In this document: positions 43,869 through 53,246 of the stretch, piece by piece
How the letters are laid out: every line of letters begins with the position of its first letter
How positions within the stretch are numbered: position 1 is the stretch's first letter
Position numbers and translations under genes: made by a program
The notes under the pieces: generated by a model
What the model was told of the DNA's origin: nothing
Seen by the model: the letters and a program-made list of their open reading frames with translations, nothing else
Databases searched by the model: none
Assembly: GCA_045636025.1 (NCBI GenBank)
Contig: JAZTWP010000029.1
Location: 1 to 64,000, forward strand
Reading direction: 5' to 3'
Origin: UBA1081 sp045636025
GTDB lineage: Bacteria > Bacillota > Clostridia > Oscillospirales > Acutalibacteraceae
Length of the DNA: 64,000 bases

Positions 43869-44282
43869 ATGGTTAAAGAATTAATGCACGACCCGTTTTT
43901 TCTGGGTCTTAAATCAGAAAATGCAACAAAAGCAGATATGCAGGTTGCAGAAGATCTGCTTGATACACTTACAGCCCATAAAGATGGCTGTGTAGGTATG
44001 GCGGCAAATATGATAGGTGTACGCAAACGCATTATCGCTTTTGATAATGACGGCAGATATATGGTGATGTTCAATCCCGAAATTATAAAGAAATCAGACC
44101 CTTATGAAACTGAGGAAGGTTGTCTTTCTCTTCTTGGCGGGCCCCGTAAATGCAAACGATACAAAAATATAAAAGTACAATGGCAGACAGCAGAATTTCA
44201 GACAAGAATAAAAACATTCAGCGGTTTTTCTGCACAGATAATTCAGCACGAAATTGACCATTGTAACGGAATTCTTATATAA
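43869..44282 (+). CDS. Peptide deformylase-family protein
   Basis: 137 aa. All three deformylase motifs are present in modified form: GMAANMIGV for GLAAPQIG, EEGCLSLLG with the metal-binding Cys, and HEIDHCNGI with the metal-binding His pair and catalytic Glu. At 137 aa it is shorter than Def1/Def2 (about 150-185), like a compact clostridial paralogue. It would remove N-formyl groups from nascent proteins. Starts 25 bp before the GTPase gene. Confidence 0.87.
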   Translation: MVKELMHDPFFLGLKSENATKADMQVAEDLLDTLTAHKDGCVGMAANMIGVRKRIIAFDNDGRYMVMFNPEIIKKSDPYETEEGCLSLLGGPRKCKRYKNIKVQWQTAEFQTRIKTFSGFSAQIIQHEIDHCNGILI

Positions 44283-44307
44283 CAAAATTTTCAGGAGGTA
44301 GCGGTCT

Positions 44308-46320
44308 GTGACTGAAATTTTTCATAATATCGGTGTTCTTGCCCACGTAGACTCAGGCAAGACGACACTTACTGAGCAGTTGCTGTATCTGACCGGTGCC
44401 ATCCGTAATGCAGGCAGTGTTGATTCGGGCACAACGGCAACAGACAGCCTTTCTGTTGAAAAACAGAGGGGGATTTCAGTGCGCACCGCAACAGCCACTG
44501 CAAAATGGCAGAATATAACCATCAATATAATTGACACTCCGGGGCATATCGATTTTGCAGGTGAAGTTGAGCGTGCACTTGCGGCTCTTGATTATGCGGT
44601 TGTTATTGTTTCTGCCGTTGAGGGTGTAAGGGCACATACCGAAAACATTCTCAAGTCACTTGATGCTGCAAAATTGCCCCGACTCATTTTTATAAACAAA
44701 GTTGACAGAGCAGGTGCAGATGTTTCTGCTGTTATGAAGGAGCTTGAAGGCATTTCCGACAATGCTCATATCGTTCTGACAGATGTTACGGGTGAGGGTA
44801 CGGAAAACTGCTTTGTTGCAAAGCTTTCCGATATTGATTTCTGCATTAAAGCCACAGAAAGCCTTGCAGATATTTCTGACGAAGCTGCAGAATTGTTTCT
44901 TGATGATAAGGTGTTGTCTGCTGAAAGAGCAAAGGAAATTATATGCAGTGAAATTGCTTCTTGCAGACTCACACCCGTTGTCTGCGGCAGTGCAAAATAC
45001 AGCGTCGGCATAAAAGAGCTTGCAGATATTATTGCTGAATATATGCCTGATTCATCACGCAGAGCAACAGAAGACCTCTGCGGAATCATTTTTAAGATTG
45101 AGCATGACAAATCTCTCGGTAAGGTTACTCATATTCGTCTTTTCGGCGGTGAGATTGAAAACAGAGACGAAGTTGAATTGTTTGCTCCTGAAAAGAGCAT
45201 TGTTGCCGAATCAGATGCAGTAGAAGTTGAAGACAAAAAAATAATCAGGGAAAAAGTTTCGCAGATAAAGAAATTCTGCGGTGCAAAAAGTACCGATATA
45301 GGCATTGTCCGTAGCGGTGATGTTGCTGCTGTATGCGGTTTGCCCTCTGCAAAAAACGGTTTTTATATCGGATCTCCCATACATACCGAAAATGCCAACC
45401 TTGTAAATCCTTTTCTGCGTGTAAAGGTTACGCCGGCTGATCCTGATCCGCTGAGAATTCCTGCACTTGCCGCAGCTCTTAATGAATTATCTGACGAAGA
45501 GCCTTACATTGATGCAAAATGGGAAAACGGACAGAAAGAAATCACCATAAGCACTACGGGTAAAATTCAGATTGAAGTGCTTTCTAATCTGCTTAAAGAA
45601 AGATACGATATAGATGCACTGTTTTCTCCGCCAACAGTTATCTATAAAGAAACTCCCTCAAAAAGAGGAAGAGGACTTGCAAGATACACAATGCCCAAAC
45701 CCTGCTGGGCTGTGGTTGAGTTTGATATTGAACCTATGCCGAGAGGTTACGGTGTTTCTTATCACGGTAGACTGCCGAATAATCAGTGTTTTTACCGTTA
45801 TCAATCACATATTCGAACATCTTTCAACAGATGTCTTGAACAAGGTCTCTGCGGCTGGGAAGTGACCGATTTCAGATGCACTCTTGTGGGCGGTGAACAT
45901 CATACCATTCACACGCATCCGCTTGATTTCTTTGTTTGCACTCCTATGGCTTTTATGAACGGACTTGTTGAAACGGGAACAACAATTCTTGAACCGCTTC
46001 TTAAAATCCGTATTATTGCGCCGGAAGATTTTGCAGGCAGAATTTTTTCTGAAATTATCAAAGCAGGAGGGGAGTATGACAGTCCTGTTATCCGCTCAGG
46101 CACGGCAACAATTGAGGCTGTTGTGCCCGTTGCAACCACAATGAATTTTCCTGAAAAACTTGCCGCCATAACATCAGGCAAGGCTGTGCTTTCTCAGGTA
46201 TTCCACGGTTATCGTGAATGCAATGACGGTCTTGAACACACAACACCGAGAATGGGCGTCAATCCTCTTGACCGTTCAAAATGGATTCTCTATGCACGCG
46301 GTGCATATAATGCTGAATAA
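44308..46320 (+). CDS. TetM/EF-G-like translational GTPase
   Basis: 670 aa from a GTG at 44308; AGGAGG (44293-44298) lies 9 bases before it. The G domain is complete: AHVDSGKTTLTE, DTPGHIDF and NKVDRAG. Overall order (G, II, III, IV, V) and length fit the ribosomal protection group (TetM, TetO, OtrA; about 640-660 aa). Chromosomal relatives of unclear function are common in Clostridia, so a tetracycline resistance role cannot be concluded from sequence alone. Context beside a deformylase-like gene suggests a translation role. Confidence 0.85.
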   Translation: MTEIFHNIGVLAHVDSGKTTLTEQLLYLTGAIRNAGSVDSGTTATDSLSVEKQRGISVRTATATAKWQNITINIIDTPGHIDFAGEVERALAALDYAVVIVSAVEGVRAHTENILKSLDAAKLPRLIFINKVDRAGADVSAVMKELEGISDNAHIVLTDVTGEGTENCFVAKLSDIDFCIKATESLADISDEAAELFLDDKVLSAERAKEIICSEIASCRLTPVVCGSAKYSVGIKELADIIAEYMPDSSRRATEDLCGIIFKIEHDKSLGKVTHIRLFGGEIENRDEVELFAPEKSIVAESDAVEVEDKKIIREKVSQIKKFCGAKSTDIGIVRSGDVAAVCGLPSAKNGFYIGSPIHTENANLVNPFLRVKVTPADPDPLRIPALAAALNELSDEEPYIDAKWENGQKEITISTTGKIQIEVLSNLLKERYDIDALFSPPTVIYKETPSKRGRGLARYTMPKPCWAVVEFDIEPMPRGYGVSYHGRLPNNQCFYRYQSHIRTSFNRCLEQGLCGWEVTDFRCTLVGGEHHTIHTHPLDFFVCTPMAFMNGLVETGTTILEPLLKIRIIAPEDFAGRIFSEIIKAGGEYDSPVIRSGTATIEAVVPVATTMNFPEKLAAITSGKAVLSQVFHGYRECNDGLEHTTPRMGVNPLDRSKWILYARGAYNAE

Positions 46321-46322
46321 AA

Positions 46323-46348
46323 AGACGGTTATCATCTGATAACCGTCT
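46323..46348 (-). terminator. Terminator between GTPase and FAD oxidoreductase genes
   Basis: Perfect 11-bp stem AGACGGTTATC / GATAACCGTCT. On the minus strand a T run follows; on the plus side there is none. Confidence 0.85.
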
Positions 46349-46353
46349 GAATG

Positions 46354-47613
46354 TTAAATTCCTGTAATATCACGTATCTCCTCTGCCGTAATATCGGTCA
46401 GGGGGATATTTTTTTTCACGGAGATTGCGGCTGCCGTGCCTGCCGCCTCGCCTATACCTACGCAGATGGGCATAACTCTGAAATTTGAGTGAGCCATATG
46501 TGTTCCCGAAATATTTCTTCCGCAGAGAAGAAGATTTTCTTTCATTTCGGGAAGAAGACAACGGTAGGGAATTGTGTAACCTTTTGTCTGTCTGAAATGT
46601 TTCTGTACACCCGTTTTGTCAAGACCTGCACCCGAGATATTGTGTACATCAAAATTGAAATAAGCATCCTTTACAATGTAGTCGTCAAAAACCTTTGCCT
46701 CAAGAATATCTTTTTCATTCAGTGTATATTTGCCCTTGAAATGTCTTGTTTCACGGATACCCATAAGTGATGCGGAGCTTATTACATAACAATTTTCATA
46801 ACCCGGTACAAATTTTCTGAGATATTTTACAATGTCATCCATCTGACGTCTGCAGGTAAGAGTTGCACGTGTCAGGTCGTCTGCAGAAGTGCCGTCAATG
46901 TCAATTGCGTTTGTCATATTACAGGTAACAACACCGGGTAGTGTTGATTTGTAGGTGAGAATATGACCTGCAGGGTAGGGGATATGCTCTTTTGCAAGAG
47001 CCTGCAATTCACCTTGCGGAGTATCGTAAGTGGATTCAAATGAGCCTAAGAATACTGCTCTGTCGTAATCAACACCACCGACTTTGAACATAAGAGTTGC
47101 AGGCTGCATTTTGTTGTCAGACTCTCTGCCGAGAATAAACTCAGCACCCGACTTTGCGGCAATATCACCGTCACCCGTTGCATCAACAGTGACTTTTGAA
47201 TAAATATCTGTTTTGCCGGACTTGTTTACAACAGTTGCACCGATGACTTTATCACCATCGCAGATTGCATCCTCTGCAAAAGTGTAAAGCATAATGCGGC
47301 AACCGACTTCGCAGAGCATTTCAAGATAGAGTGTTTTCAGTTTTTCGGGATCAATGAGGTTGATGATTTTATTTTTTAATTCACCCTCATTTTTTTCAGC
47401 GGAGCGTTTCAGAATTTCATAATAAAGAGGGCTGTCACAGCTTCCCGTCCAATGGCTCATAAGACCCGTTGTGGAAATTCCGCCAATGTCACCGCATTGC
47501 TCAACGAGAATAACATCAGCACCGTTTTTTGCCGCAGTATATGCAGCTGCAAAGCCTGACGGACCGCTTCCCAGCACAAGTACATCGGTATGGAGCTCTT
47601 TTTTGCTTATCAT
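46354..47613 (-). CDS. FAD-dependent oxidoreductase
   Basis: 419 aa. Rossmann motif VLGSGPSGFAAAYTAAKNG, IGGISTTGLMSHW, TVDATGDGDIAAKSG and LLLCGRNISGTHMAHS place it in the large FAD-dependent oxidoreductase family (often with a glycan or cofactor link). A GGGGGG site lies 7 bases before ATG. No neighbour helps to fix its substrate. Confidence 0.85.
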   Translation of the reverse strand: MISKKELHTDVLVLGSGPSGFAAAYTAAKNGADVILVEQCGDIGGISTTGLMSHWTGSCDSPLYYEILKRSAEKNEGELKNKIINLIDPEKLKTLYLEMLCEVGCRIMLYTFAEDAICDGDKVIGATVVNKSGKTDIYSKVTVDATGDGDIAAKSGAEFILGRESDNKMQPATLMFKVGGVDYDRAVFLGSFESTYDTPQGELQALAKEHIPYPAGHILTYKSTLPGVVTCNMTNAIDIDGTSADDLTRATLTCRRQMDDIVKYLRKFVPGYENCYVISSASLMGIRETRHFKGKYTLNEKDILEAKVFDDYIVKDAYFNFDVHNISGAGLDKTGVQKHFRQTKGYTIPYRCLLPEMKENLLLCGRNISGTHMAHSNFRVMPICVGIGEAAGTAAAISVKKNIPLTDITAEEIRDITGI

Positions 47614-47726
47614 TTCAATTCCCCCCGTAAAAATTCATCTGATTAATTATATAATACTGCCTGTTTTTTGGCAAGTGATTTATTTTATATGACAAAACTG
47701 TTGCTTTTTTTTGAATTATATATGTT

Positions 47727-48463
47727 AAACTCTTTTCAAAGAGTACGACGGAGGCGGCTTATATGCCCTTACAAAAATAAATGCCGTAAATACAGGCTCA
47801 AGCTCCGAAAATCAGTATTTCATCACATTTTTTGAGGACTTCCTTGCTTATGCAAAAGAGCATAACACTCCCATGGATTTCTTCACATGGCACAGCTACA
47901 CAACAACCCGGAAGAATCAGCAGTATATAGGCTATGTAAGAGAAAAACTTGCAGATGCAGGTTACGGTGAAACTGAAATGATCGTCGATGCGTGGAATTT
48001 TAACCCCATGGAAAACGATAAAATTGACCGCAGATACGGTGCAAATCAGACTTCAATGCTTATTATGTTCCAGAATGAAGGTCTTGATATGGCGCATTAT
48101 TACTGTGCGAATTACTGGCCCGAATCTGTTCACGCAGGTATGTTTGTTGGAGAAATGAAACCCTCTTCTGCATATTACGGCTTTTGGGCATTCGGACAGA
48201 TGTATGCCCTTGGTAATCAGGCAGAAATAAAGAATAAGAGCCTTCCTACAGACTTGCATGCGGTTGCCGCAACAGGTGAAAACGGTCAGTCACTTCTCAT
48301 TTCAAATATCTCTGAGAAATATGACCGTAAACTTAAAATTGATGCAGGCGAATACACCGTTGACAAATGTATGACCGTTAACGAAAACTGTGAATAGGTG
48401 GAAATCGAACTCCCCGACAAAATTGAAAGCGGACAGATGCTTTTTATCACTTTTAAGAAGTAA
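47727..48463 (+). pseudogene. Truncated GH-A clan glycosidase (GH39-like) remnant
   Basis: The frame reads coherently from about 47741 (EYDGGGLYALTKINAVNT) to an in-frame TAG at 48395-48397, then continues in the same frame to TAA at 48461 (VEIELPDKIESGQ...). No start codon with a site exists; a stop lies at 47724. MDFFTWHSYTT and the later GLDMAHYYCANYW and SAYYGFWAFGQMY resemble the C-terminal barrel half of GH39-like enzymes. The place where a catalytic Glu is expected (NEWN in relatives) reads DAWN. Both the truncated start and the nonsense codon speak for decay. Confidence 0.75.
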
Positions 48464-48475
48464 ATCGGACTATAC

Positions 48476-48508
48476 AAAAACCTCCTTGTTTGAGCAAGGA
48501 GGTTTTTG
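48476..48508. terminator. Terminator, CCTCCTTG type
   Basis: Stem CCTCCTTG / CAAGGAGG extended by A and T runs. The same core recurs at 40188, 50727 and 52030. Confidence 0.9.
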
Positions 48509-48580
48509 TATCAGTTGCGTGGTTTTTACTGATGGAGTTTTATTTGATATTGAATTTTATTTTCTGAAATACTCATATAG

Positions 48581-48760
48581 TCAGGTTGCTTCCACAGGTG
48601 TAATCAAAGGTTTACCGTCTTTGTCAAGCAAAACCGTCAGACCGCCGCTGTAACCGCTTGAGTGGTATAAATAGTTTACGCCTGTTTCTTTGTCAACCCA
48701 GATTTCCACAGAGCCTGCACTCTGACTATAAATTTTTTCAAATCTTTTTTCTTTAGCCAT
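48581..48760 (-). CDS. DUF6440-like small protein
   Basis: 59 aa from the ATG at 48760, with AAGGAG 8 bases before it; a longer in-frame start at 48832 would lie inside the ECF gene. The sequence FEKIYSQSAGSVEIWVDKETGVNYLYHSSGYSGG (shown across residues 6-40) matches the small DUF6440 family. Function unknown. It follows the ECF S component gene by 22 bp. Confidence 0.8.
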   Translation of the reverse strand: MAKEKRFEKIYSQSAGSVEIWVDKETGVNYLYHSSGYSGGLTVLLDKDGKPLITPVEAT

Positions 48761-48782
48761 TGTAATTGCTCCTTTTGAAAAT

Positions 48783-49325
48783 TTATAATTTGTCAAGCTT
48801 TGAAATTTTCGGATTTTCAAGCACCATAACAAGAATCGGAATCAGAATAATCTGAACAATTATACCGGGAATTGCATTTGTGAATGCTCCTGCGATAAAT
48901 GCAGACAATGTGAATGCATCACCGTTTACACACATACATATGTACATTGCACCGCCCCATATGATTCTGCCGATTATCATTGCAATAAGCAGTGAACCGT
49001 AGATTGATACTTTTTTCTTCGGCAGTATTTTATGCATAATACCTGCAAAAGCACCGTATGCGGCAAGTTCCAAAGCCATACATACAGCATTGGGGAAGAG
49101 AAGAGGCATTCCGAGAATGAGTGAACGCATAAGAGGAGCGATAAAGCCTATAGCAAGTCCCCAGGACCACCCGCAGATAAATCCGCAGAGAAGAACGGGA
49201 ATATGCATAGGGCAGAGCATTGAGCCGATTTCGGGAATCTGACCTGTCAGAAACGGCAGAACAAAACTCAGCGCAAGAAACATTGCTGCAAAGACTAATT
49301 TAAGAACAGGATTGCGGATTTTCAT
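48783..49325 (-). CDS. ECF transporter S component
   Basis: 180 aa, six hydrophobic helices. LCPMHIPVLLCGFICGW and the LRSLILGMP-like segment with FPNAVCMALELAAYG are typical of vitamin-binding S components of energy-coupling factor transporters. The substrate cannot be told. The ATPase/T subunits are not in the window. A leader with alternative hairpins precedes it, so it is probably controlled by attenuation or a riboswitch. Confidence 0.82.
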   Translation of the reverse strand: MKIRNPVLKLVFAAMFLALSFVLPFLTGQIPEIGSMLCPMHIPVLLCGFICGWSWGLAIGFIAPLMRSLILGMPLLFPNAVCMALELAAYGAFAGIMHKILPKKKVSIYGSLLIAMIIGRIIWGGAMYICMCVNGDAFTLSAFIAGAFTNAIPGIIVQIILIPILVMVLENPKISKLDKL

Positions 49326-49380
49326 AAAAAACTCCTTAGATAATCTGCCTTCATAATAAGTTCAGAGGATGTAAATTTTA

Positions 49381-49452
49381 TATCATAAAAAATCCCCGAC
49401 AGAGTATGTCGGAAAATCCGACTCCACGGCTCCGGCAAACAGAGTTGTCGGG
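49381..49452 (-). promoter_or_regulatory. Attenuator-like leader of the ECF gene
   Basis: On the minus strand CCGACA (49407-49412 complement) pairs with TGTCGG (49396-49401 complement) to form a hairpin followed by GGATTTTTT. An upstream CCCGACA (49446-49452 complement) can pair with the same 3' arm, giving a mutually exclusive fold, and TCGG/CCGA adds another. This is the layout of a riboswitch or attenuator 68 bases before the start; the ligand class is not recognised. Confidence 0.5.
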
Positions 49453-49503
49453 AACAAAAAGAATATATCATATATTGACTGTGAAGTCAACAAAGCTGTT
49501 TTA

Positions 49504-50723
49504 GTGTCAGATGTTTTACACCCGGAACATCTTCCTCTGATGACATTAATGGATATTATGGCGGAAGTCTTCCCCGAAATGGCAACGTCAAACTCCATAC
49601 GTGTTATGTTTGATGATCTTACGGATGAAGACAAGTCTGCAATATTGGAAAAAATCAAAGCTATTGAACACGTTGACAGCGTGGATCACGATCCCGTCAG
49701 TGCTGATTACAACAAGGATAATCACACTTTATTTGTAATCAATATGTCTTGTAATGGTTTACAATAACAAAGATGAAGAAAATCTTAACAAACTTGTTGC
49801 AAATCTTGAAAATGATGAAAAAGTCACATCAATTATGAGCTACGGCACAATTCTCGGAAAGCCTTATACATCCGAAGAACTTGTTGGTGTTATTGAAGAG
49901 ATGAGCAGCGGGTTTGCACTCAATTCTTCAATGATTGATATGCTTTATTACCATTACTATACTGACGGTGCAACAGGCACAATGACAATGTCTGATTTCT
50001 TCACATTCATATCCGGAACTATTGCAAATGATGAAGCATTTGCAGGTTATATCAGTGAAGATATGACGGCAAATATGGACCGTATCGGTATGTTTGCAGA
50101 TAAATCTGAGCTTACAAAACAGAGAGCACCTGAAGAACTTGCCGCAATGCTTGATATCGACGAATCTATGGCGCAGACAATTTTTACTCTTCATAATGCG
50201 CAGAATGTAAGCTACAGAACAATGACAGTTTCACAGTTCGTTGAATTCCTCAACGGTACACTTCTGAGCAATCCGATGTTTGCCGACAAATTTGATGCAG
50301 AGACAAAAGAACAGCTCAAAACTATGGAAACAATGGTCAACCATGCAGGTCATTGTAAAGTCGACTCTTAATGATGAACAGCTCACTACCGCACAGAGGG
50401 GTGATATGTTCAGCGGTCTTACGGAAGATTTTGACCCTGCATCAATTGAAATGATGTATATGTTTTCTGACAGCATAAAGAATGCGGATCCGACATGGAC
50501 AATGACACTTGAAACCTTGTTCAATCATATGGTCAATAATGTTATTGAAGACGCAACAATTGCCGCTATTGTAAGAACAATCTCAATCGGTTCATTCTGC
50601 GCAATTATGCTGATTCTCTTTGTCCTCCCCGGTATTCTCGCCACCTGCGATAAACTTGTTATCAGGAAAAAGCACAGAATAAAAAAATCCCGATACAAAA
50701 ACAGAATAATAGAAATGACATAA
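49504..50723 (+). pseudogene. Decayed MMPL/RND-type transporter gene
   Basis: Three overlapping frames give one consecutive protein. Frame 1 (49504-49767) has EMATSNSIRVMFDDLTDEDKS; frame 2 (49754-50371) continues with MVYNNKDEENLNKL to TMETMVNHA; frame 3 (about 50347-50723) has STLNDEQLTTAQRG to a final helix RTISIGSFCAIMLILFVLPGILA. The periplasmic loop and last transmembrane helix of an MMPL-family exporter are seen, but the other ten or so membrane helices are missing. Two frameshifts and a large deletion make it non-functional. Confidence 0.8.
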
Positions 50724-50754
50724 AAACCTTCTTGTTTTGCGCAAGGAGGTTTTT
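50722..50754 (+). terminator. Terminator, CCTCCTTG type
   Basis: Stem AAAAACCTTCTTG / CAAGGAGGTTTTT with one wobble pair, directly at the end of the decayed exporter gene. Confidence 0.85.
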
Positions 50755-50845
50755 ATCCGTCATATTCTTTATAGACATTTTATTTTTTATATGTTAAAAT
50801 AAAGAACATTACAATCATTGTTTGATTATATGGAATGGAGATAAT

Positions 50846-52021
50846 ATGACAGCATTACTTATTGTTATTTACATCGCTTTTGTTTCGCTCGGTTTTCCCG
50901 ATTCGCTTTTTGGAGTTACGTGGCCAGTTGTTCACGTTGAATTCGGTCTGCCTGAGAGCTTCGGCTCGGTTTACAGCGTCGTTACCGCAGTTTCCACGGG
51001 CGGTATCGCATTTATTGCAGGTCCTCTTCTGAGAAAATTCGGCACGGGCAGAGTTACATTCTTCTCAACTCTTCTTACCGCACTCGGACTTATCGGCATC
51101 AGCTTTTCACCTAACATTGTTGTTATGATGATTTGCACAATCATTATGGGCTACGGTGCAGGTGCGATTGATACCGGTCTTAATAACTTCGTTTCGCTTC
51201 ACTACAAGGCAAAGCACATGAACTGGCTTCATTGCTGCTGGGGGCTCGGTGTTACATTAAGCCCGATGATTATGTCCGCTTTCCTCGGCGGAGACAGTAC
51301 ATGGCGTGGCGGTTATCGTGTTGTTGCTCTTATTCAGTTTGCCATTGCACTTATCATTCTTGCGAGTCTTAAAAAATGGAATATTCAGCCGAAAGATGCC
51401 AAAGAAACCGAATCGGCACAAAAGGAATTGCCAAAGAAAACCTTTTTCGATCTGCTGAAAGAAAAAGGAATGATAACGAGCATTCTTTCTCTCGGACTTT
51501 ACTGTGCAGGCGAATTCACGATAGGCACCTGGGGGGCGACATTTGCCGTCAACGTGCTTGCCGTTTCTCCCGATGAAGCCGCAAAATGGATTTCACTCTA
51601 CTTCTGCGGAATTATGTTAAGCCGTATAGTTGCAGGCTTTTTGTCCGAAAAGCTTTCTGATAACACTCTCATCAAGGGCGGAATGGCTCTTGCGGCAGTG
51701 GGTATGGTTGTTCTTCTTCTGCCCATCGGCAAAACTGCACTTATCGGTCTGTTTTTAATCGGTATGGGTTACGGCCCCGTATTCCCCAGCGTACTTCACA
51801 GCGTGCCTGCAAGATTCGGTACTGATTATTCCGCTGATATCACAGGCTATCATATGAGCGGTGCATACGGTGTCGGCTTTGCAGTTCAGTTTGCATTCGG
51901 ATATATCGCATCAGCTACAACATTTGCAATTATGCCGTTTACGCTGATTGTATTCGGTCTCGGAGTAATCGGTGCAACGGTAATTACATTAAAAAAGCTG
52001 AAAAATCAGAATGATGTATAA
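50846..52021 (+). CDS. MFS transporter, sugar-type (FucP-like)
   Basis: 391 aa from the ATG at 50846, with TGGAG 7 bases before it. Twelve hydrophobic helices. WLHCCWGLGVTLSP and the central WNIQPKDAKETESAQKELPKK loop, with the FVSLGFPDSLFG helix 1 segment, fit MFS carriers of the fucose/hexose type. Substrate unknown. Confidence 0.83.
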   Translation: MTALLIVIYIAFVSLGFPDSLFGVTWPVVHVEFGLPESFGSVYSVVTAVSTGGIAFIAGPLLRKFGTGRVTFFSTLLTALGLIGISFSPNIVVMMICTIIMGYGAGAIDTGLNNFVSLHYKAKHMNWLHCCWGLGVTLSPMIMSAFLGGDSTWRGGYRVVALIQFAIALIILASLKKWNIQPKDAKETESAQKELPKKTFFDLLKEKGMITSILSLGLYCAGEFTIGTWGATFAVNVLAVSPDEAAKWISLYFCGIMLSRIVAGFLSEKLSDNTLIKGGMALAAVGMVVLLLPIGKTALIGLFLIGMGYGPVFPSVLHSVPARFGTDYSADITGYHMSGAYGVGFAVQFAFGYIASATTFAIMPFTLIVFGLGVIGATVITLKKLKNQNDV

Positions 52022-52024
52022 AAC

Positions 52025-52056
52025 AACACCTCCTTGTGCGAGCAAGGAGGTGTTGT
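52025..52056. terminator. Hairpin terminator, CCTCCTTG type
   Basis: Perfect 13-bp stem CAACACCTCCTTG / CAAGGAGGTGTTG with TGCGAG loop, between convergent genes. T tract weak on the plus strand, better on the minus. Confidence 0.8.
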
Positions 52057-52069
52057 TGTAATCTGTGTA

Positions 52070-52990
52070 TTATTCAATTTTTCTTCTGCATTCTTCTGCA
52101 TCTTCTTCTGCGGCGTCGGCTTCAACATCATAACCTCTTTTGCGGAGGGTTTCTGCAATCTTTAAATATTCTTCGCGTGCTTTTTCATAATCGCCAAGGT
52201 CTTCATAAAGATTTGCCTTGCAATAAAGCTCGTCGCAGAAATATGTTCCGATTACACCCGCTTTGTTATAGCATTCAAGTGCCTCATCAGTTTTGCCGAT
52301 ATTCTTTGCAGCATCGCCGCCGTGAATATACATCCTCCAGTCATCAGAGAATCTGCCGATTGAATCTGTGAAGACTTTATAGGCTTCCTCATATTTCTTT
52401 GCAAAAATCAGCGCAACGATAAGATAGTCCGAATCCCTTATACTGTTGGGGTTTGATTTTGCTTTTTCTGTCTGTTCCTTTATAATTTCCTCGCCTTTGC
52501 CGATAAGAAAATAAAAGCTCATTCTCTGCATACAGGCAAGATGATAATTTTCAGGATCATCGTCGGGATTATCCTTTACTGCGTTGTCAAACCATTCAGT
52601 TGCTACATCCTTACAACAATTCATCATACATTTGTGAATCCAACCGTAAAGCCATTTATCCTCGGTTGAAAGCTCGCCTTCTTTCATAAGCTTAAGATAC
52701 TCTGAACGGCAACGCATAAAATCCTCGAAATCGTGTGACTGCTCATAAACGGATGCAAGACGCTGTGCAAAATTGCCGTAAGCGACTGAATTCTTTTTAT
52801 AGAAGTCATCAACTGTTACTTCGTAAAGCTTGGCAAGTGCGGGCAGAGTGAGGACATCAGGCAGAGTTGTTCCGCATTCCCAACGGGAAACAGTCTGGGA
52901 ATTTACATTTAATTTTTCTGCAACCTGCTCCTGCGTAAATTCCTTTGCAATACGGAATTTTTTAAGATTATTACTGAATATCTTGTTCAT
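52070..52990 (-). CDS. XRE regulator with TPR repeats
   Basis: 306 aa from the ATG at 52990, preceded by AAGGTG; an upstream in-frame ATG adds 20 residues without a site. N-terminal HTH (FTQEQVAEKLNVNSQTVSRWE, read across residues 18-38), then a C-terminal region of TPR-like helical hairpins (about 90-306) with YEEAYKVFTDSIG and YEKAREEYLKIAE. Such fusions include peptide-sensing regulators (RRNPP-like), but a signal peptide gene is not seen next to it. Confidence 0.85.
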   Translation of the reverse strand: MNKIFSNNLKKFRIAKEFTQEQVAEKLNVNSQTVSRWECGTTLPDVLTLPALAKLYEVTVDDFYKKNSVAYGNFAQRLASVYEQSHDFEDFMRCRSEYLKLMKEGELSTEDKWLYGWIHKCMMNCCKDVATEWFDNAVKDNPDDDPENYHLACMQRMSFYFLIGKGEEIIKEQTEKAKSNPNSIRDSDYLIVALIFAKKYEEAYKVFTDSIGRFSDDWRMYIHGGDAAKNIGKTDEALECYNKAGVIGTYFCDELYCKANLYEDLGDYEKAREEYLKIAETLRKRGYDVEADAAEEDAEECRRKIE

Positions 52991-53208
52991 CGTTTTCACC
53001 TTTTTCAGTTTTTTAGAAGCTTCTGTAATGATTATATTACGGAAAAACAATTCTTGTAAGGTCTTATTTTATGAATAGACTCTTTGTTTATGTGTAGTTG
53101 TGTATTTTTATATATACGCAATTTCTCCTGAAAAGCGTTTTTTAGAATATAATTTTCATTTTCAGCCTTCAAGAGCATTGAATAAATCAGCGTCTGATCA
53201 AGGTTTTG

Positions 53209-53238
53209 GTAAAAAAACTGCCCTCGAAGAGAGCAGTT
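53209..53238 (-). terminator. Terminator of the rhodanese gene
   Basis: Arms AACTGCCCTC / GAGAGCAGTT around GAA (one wobble), followed on the minus strand by TTTTTTT. Confidence 0.88.
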
Positions 53239-53246
53239 GCAATTAT

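Noticed and set aside
44308..46320. An acquired tetracycline resistance gene
   Set aside because: No mobile element, conjugation gene or tet leader peptide is adjacent, and similar chromosomal GTPases are common; kept as TetM/EF-G-like.
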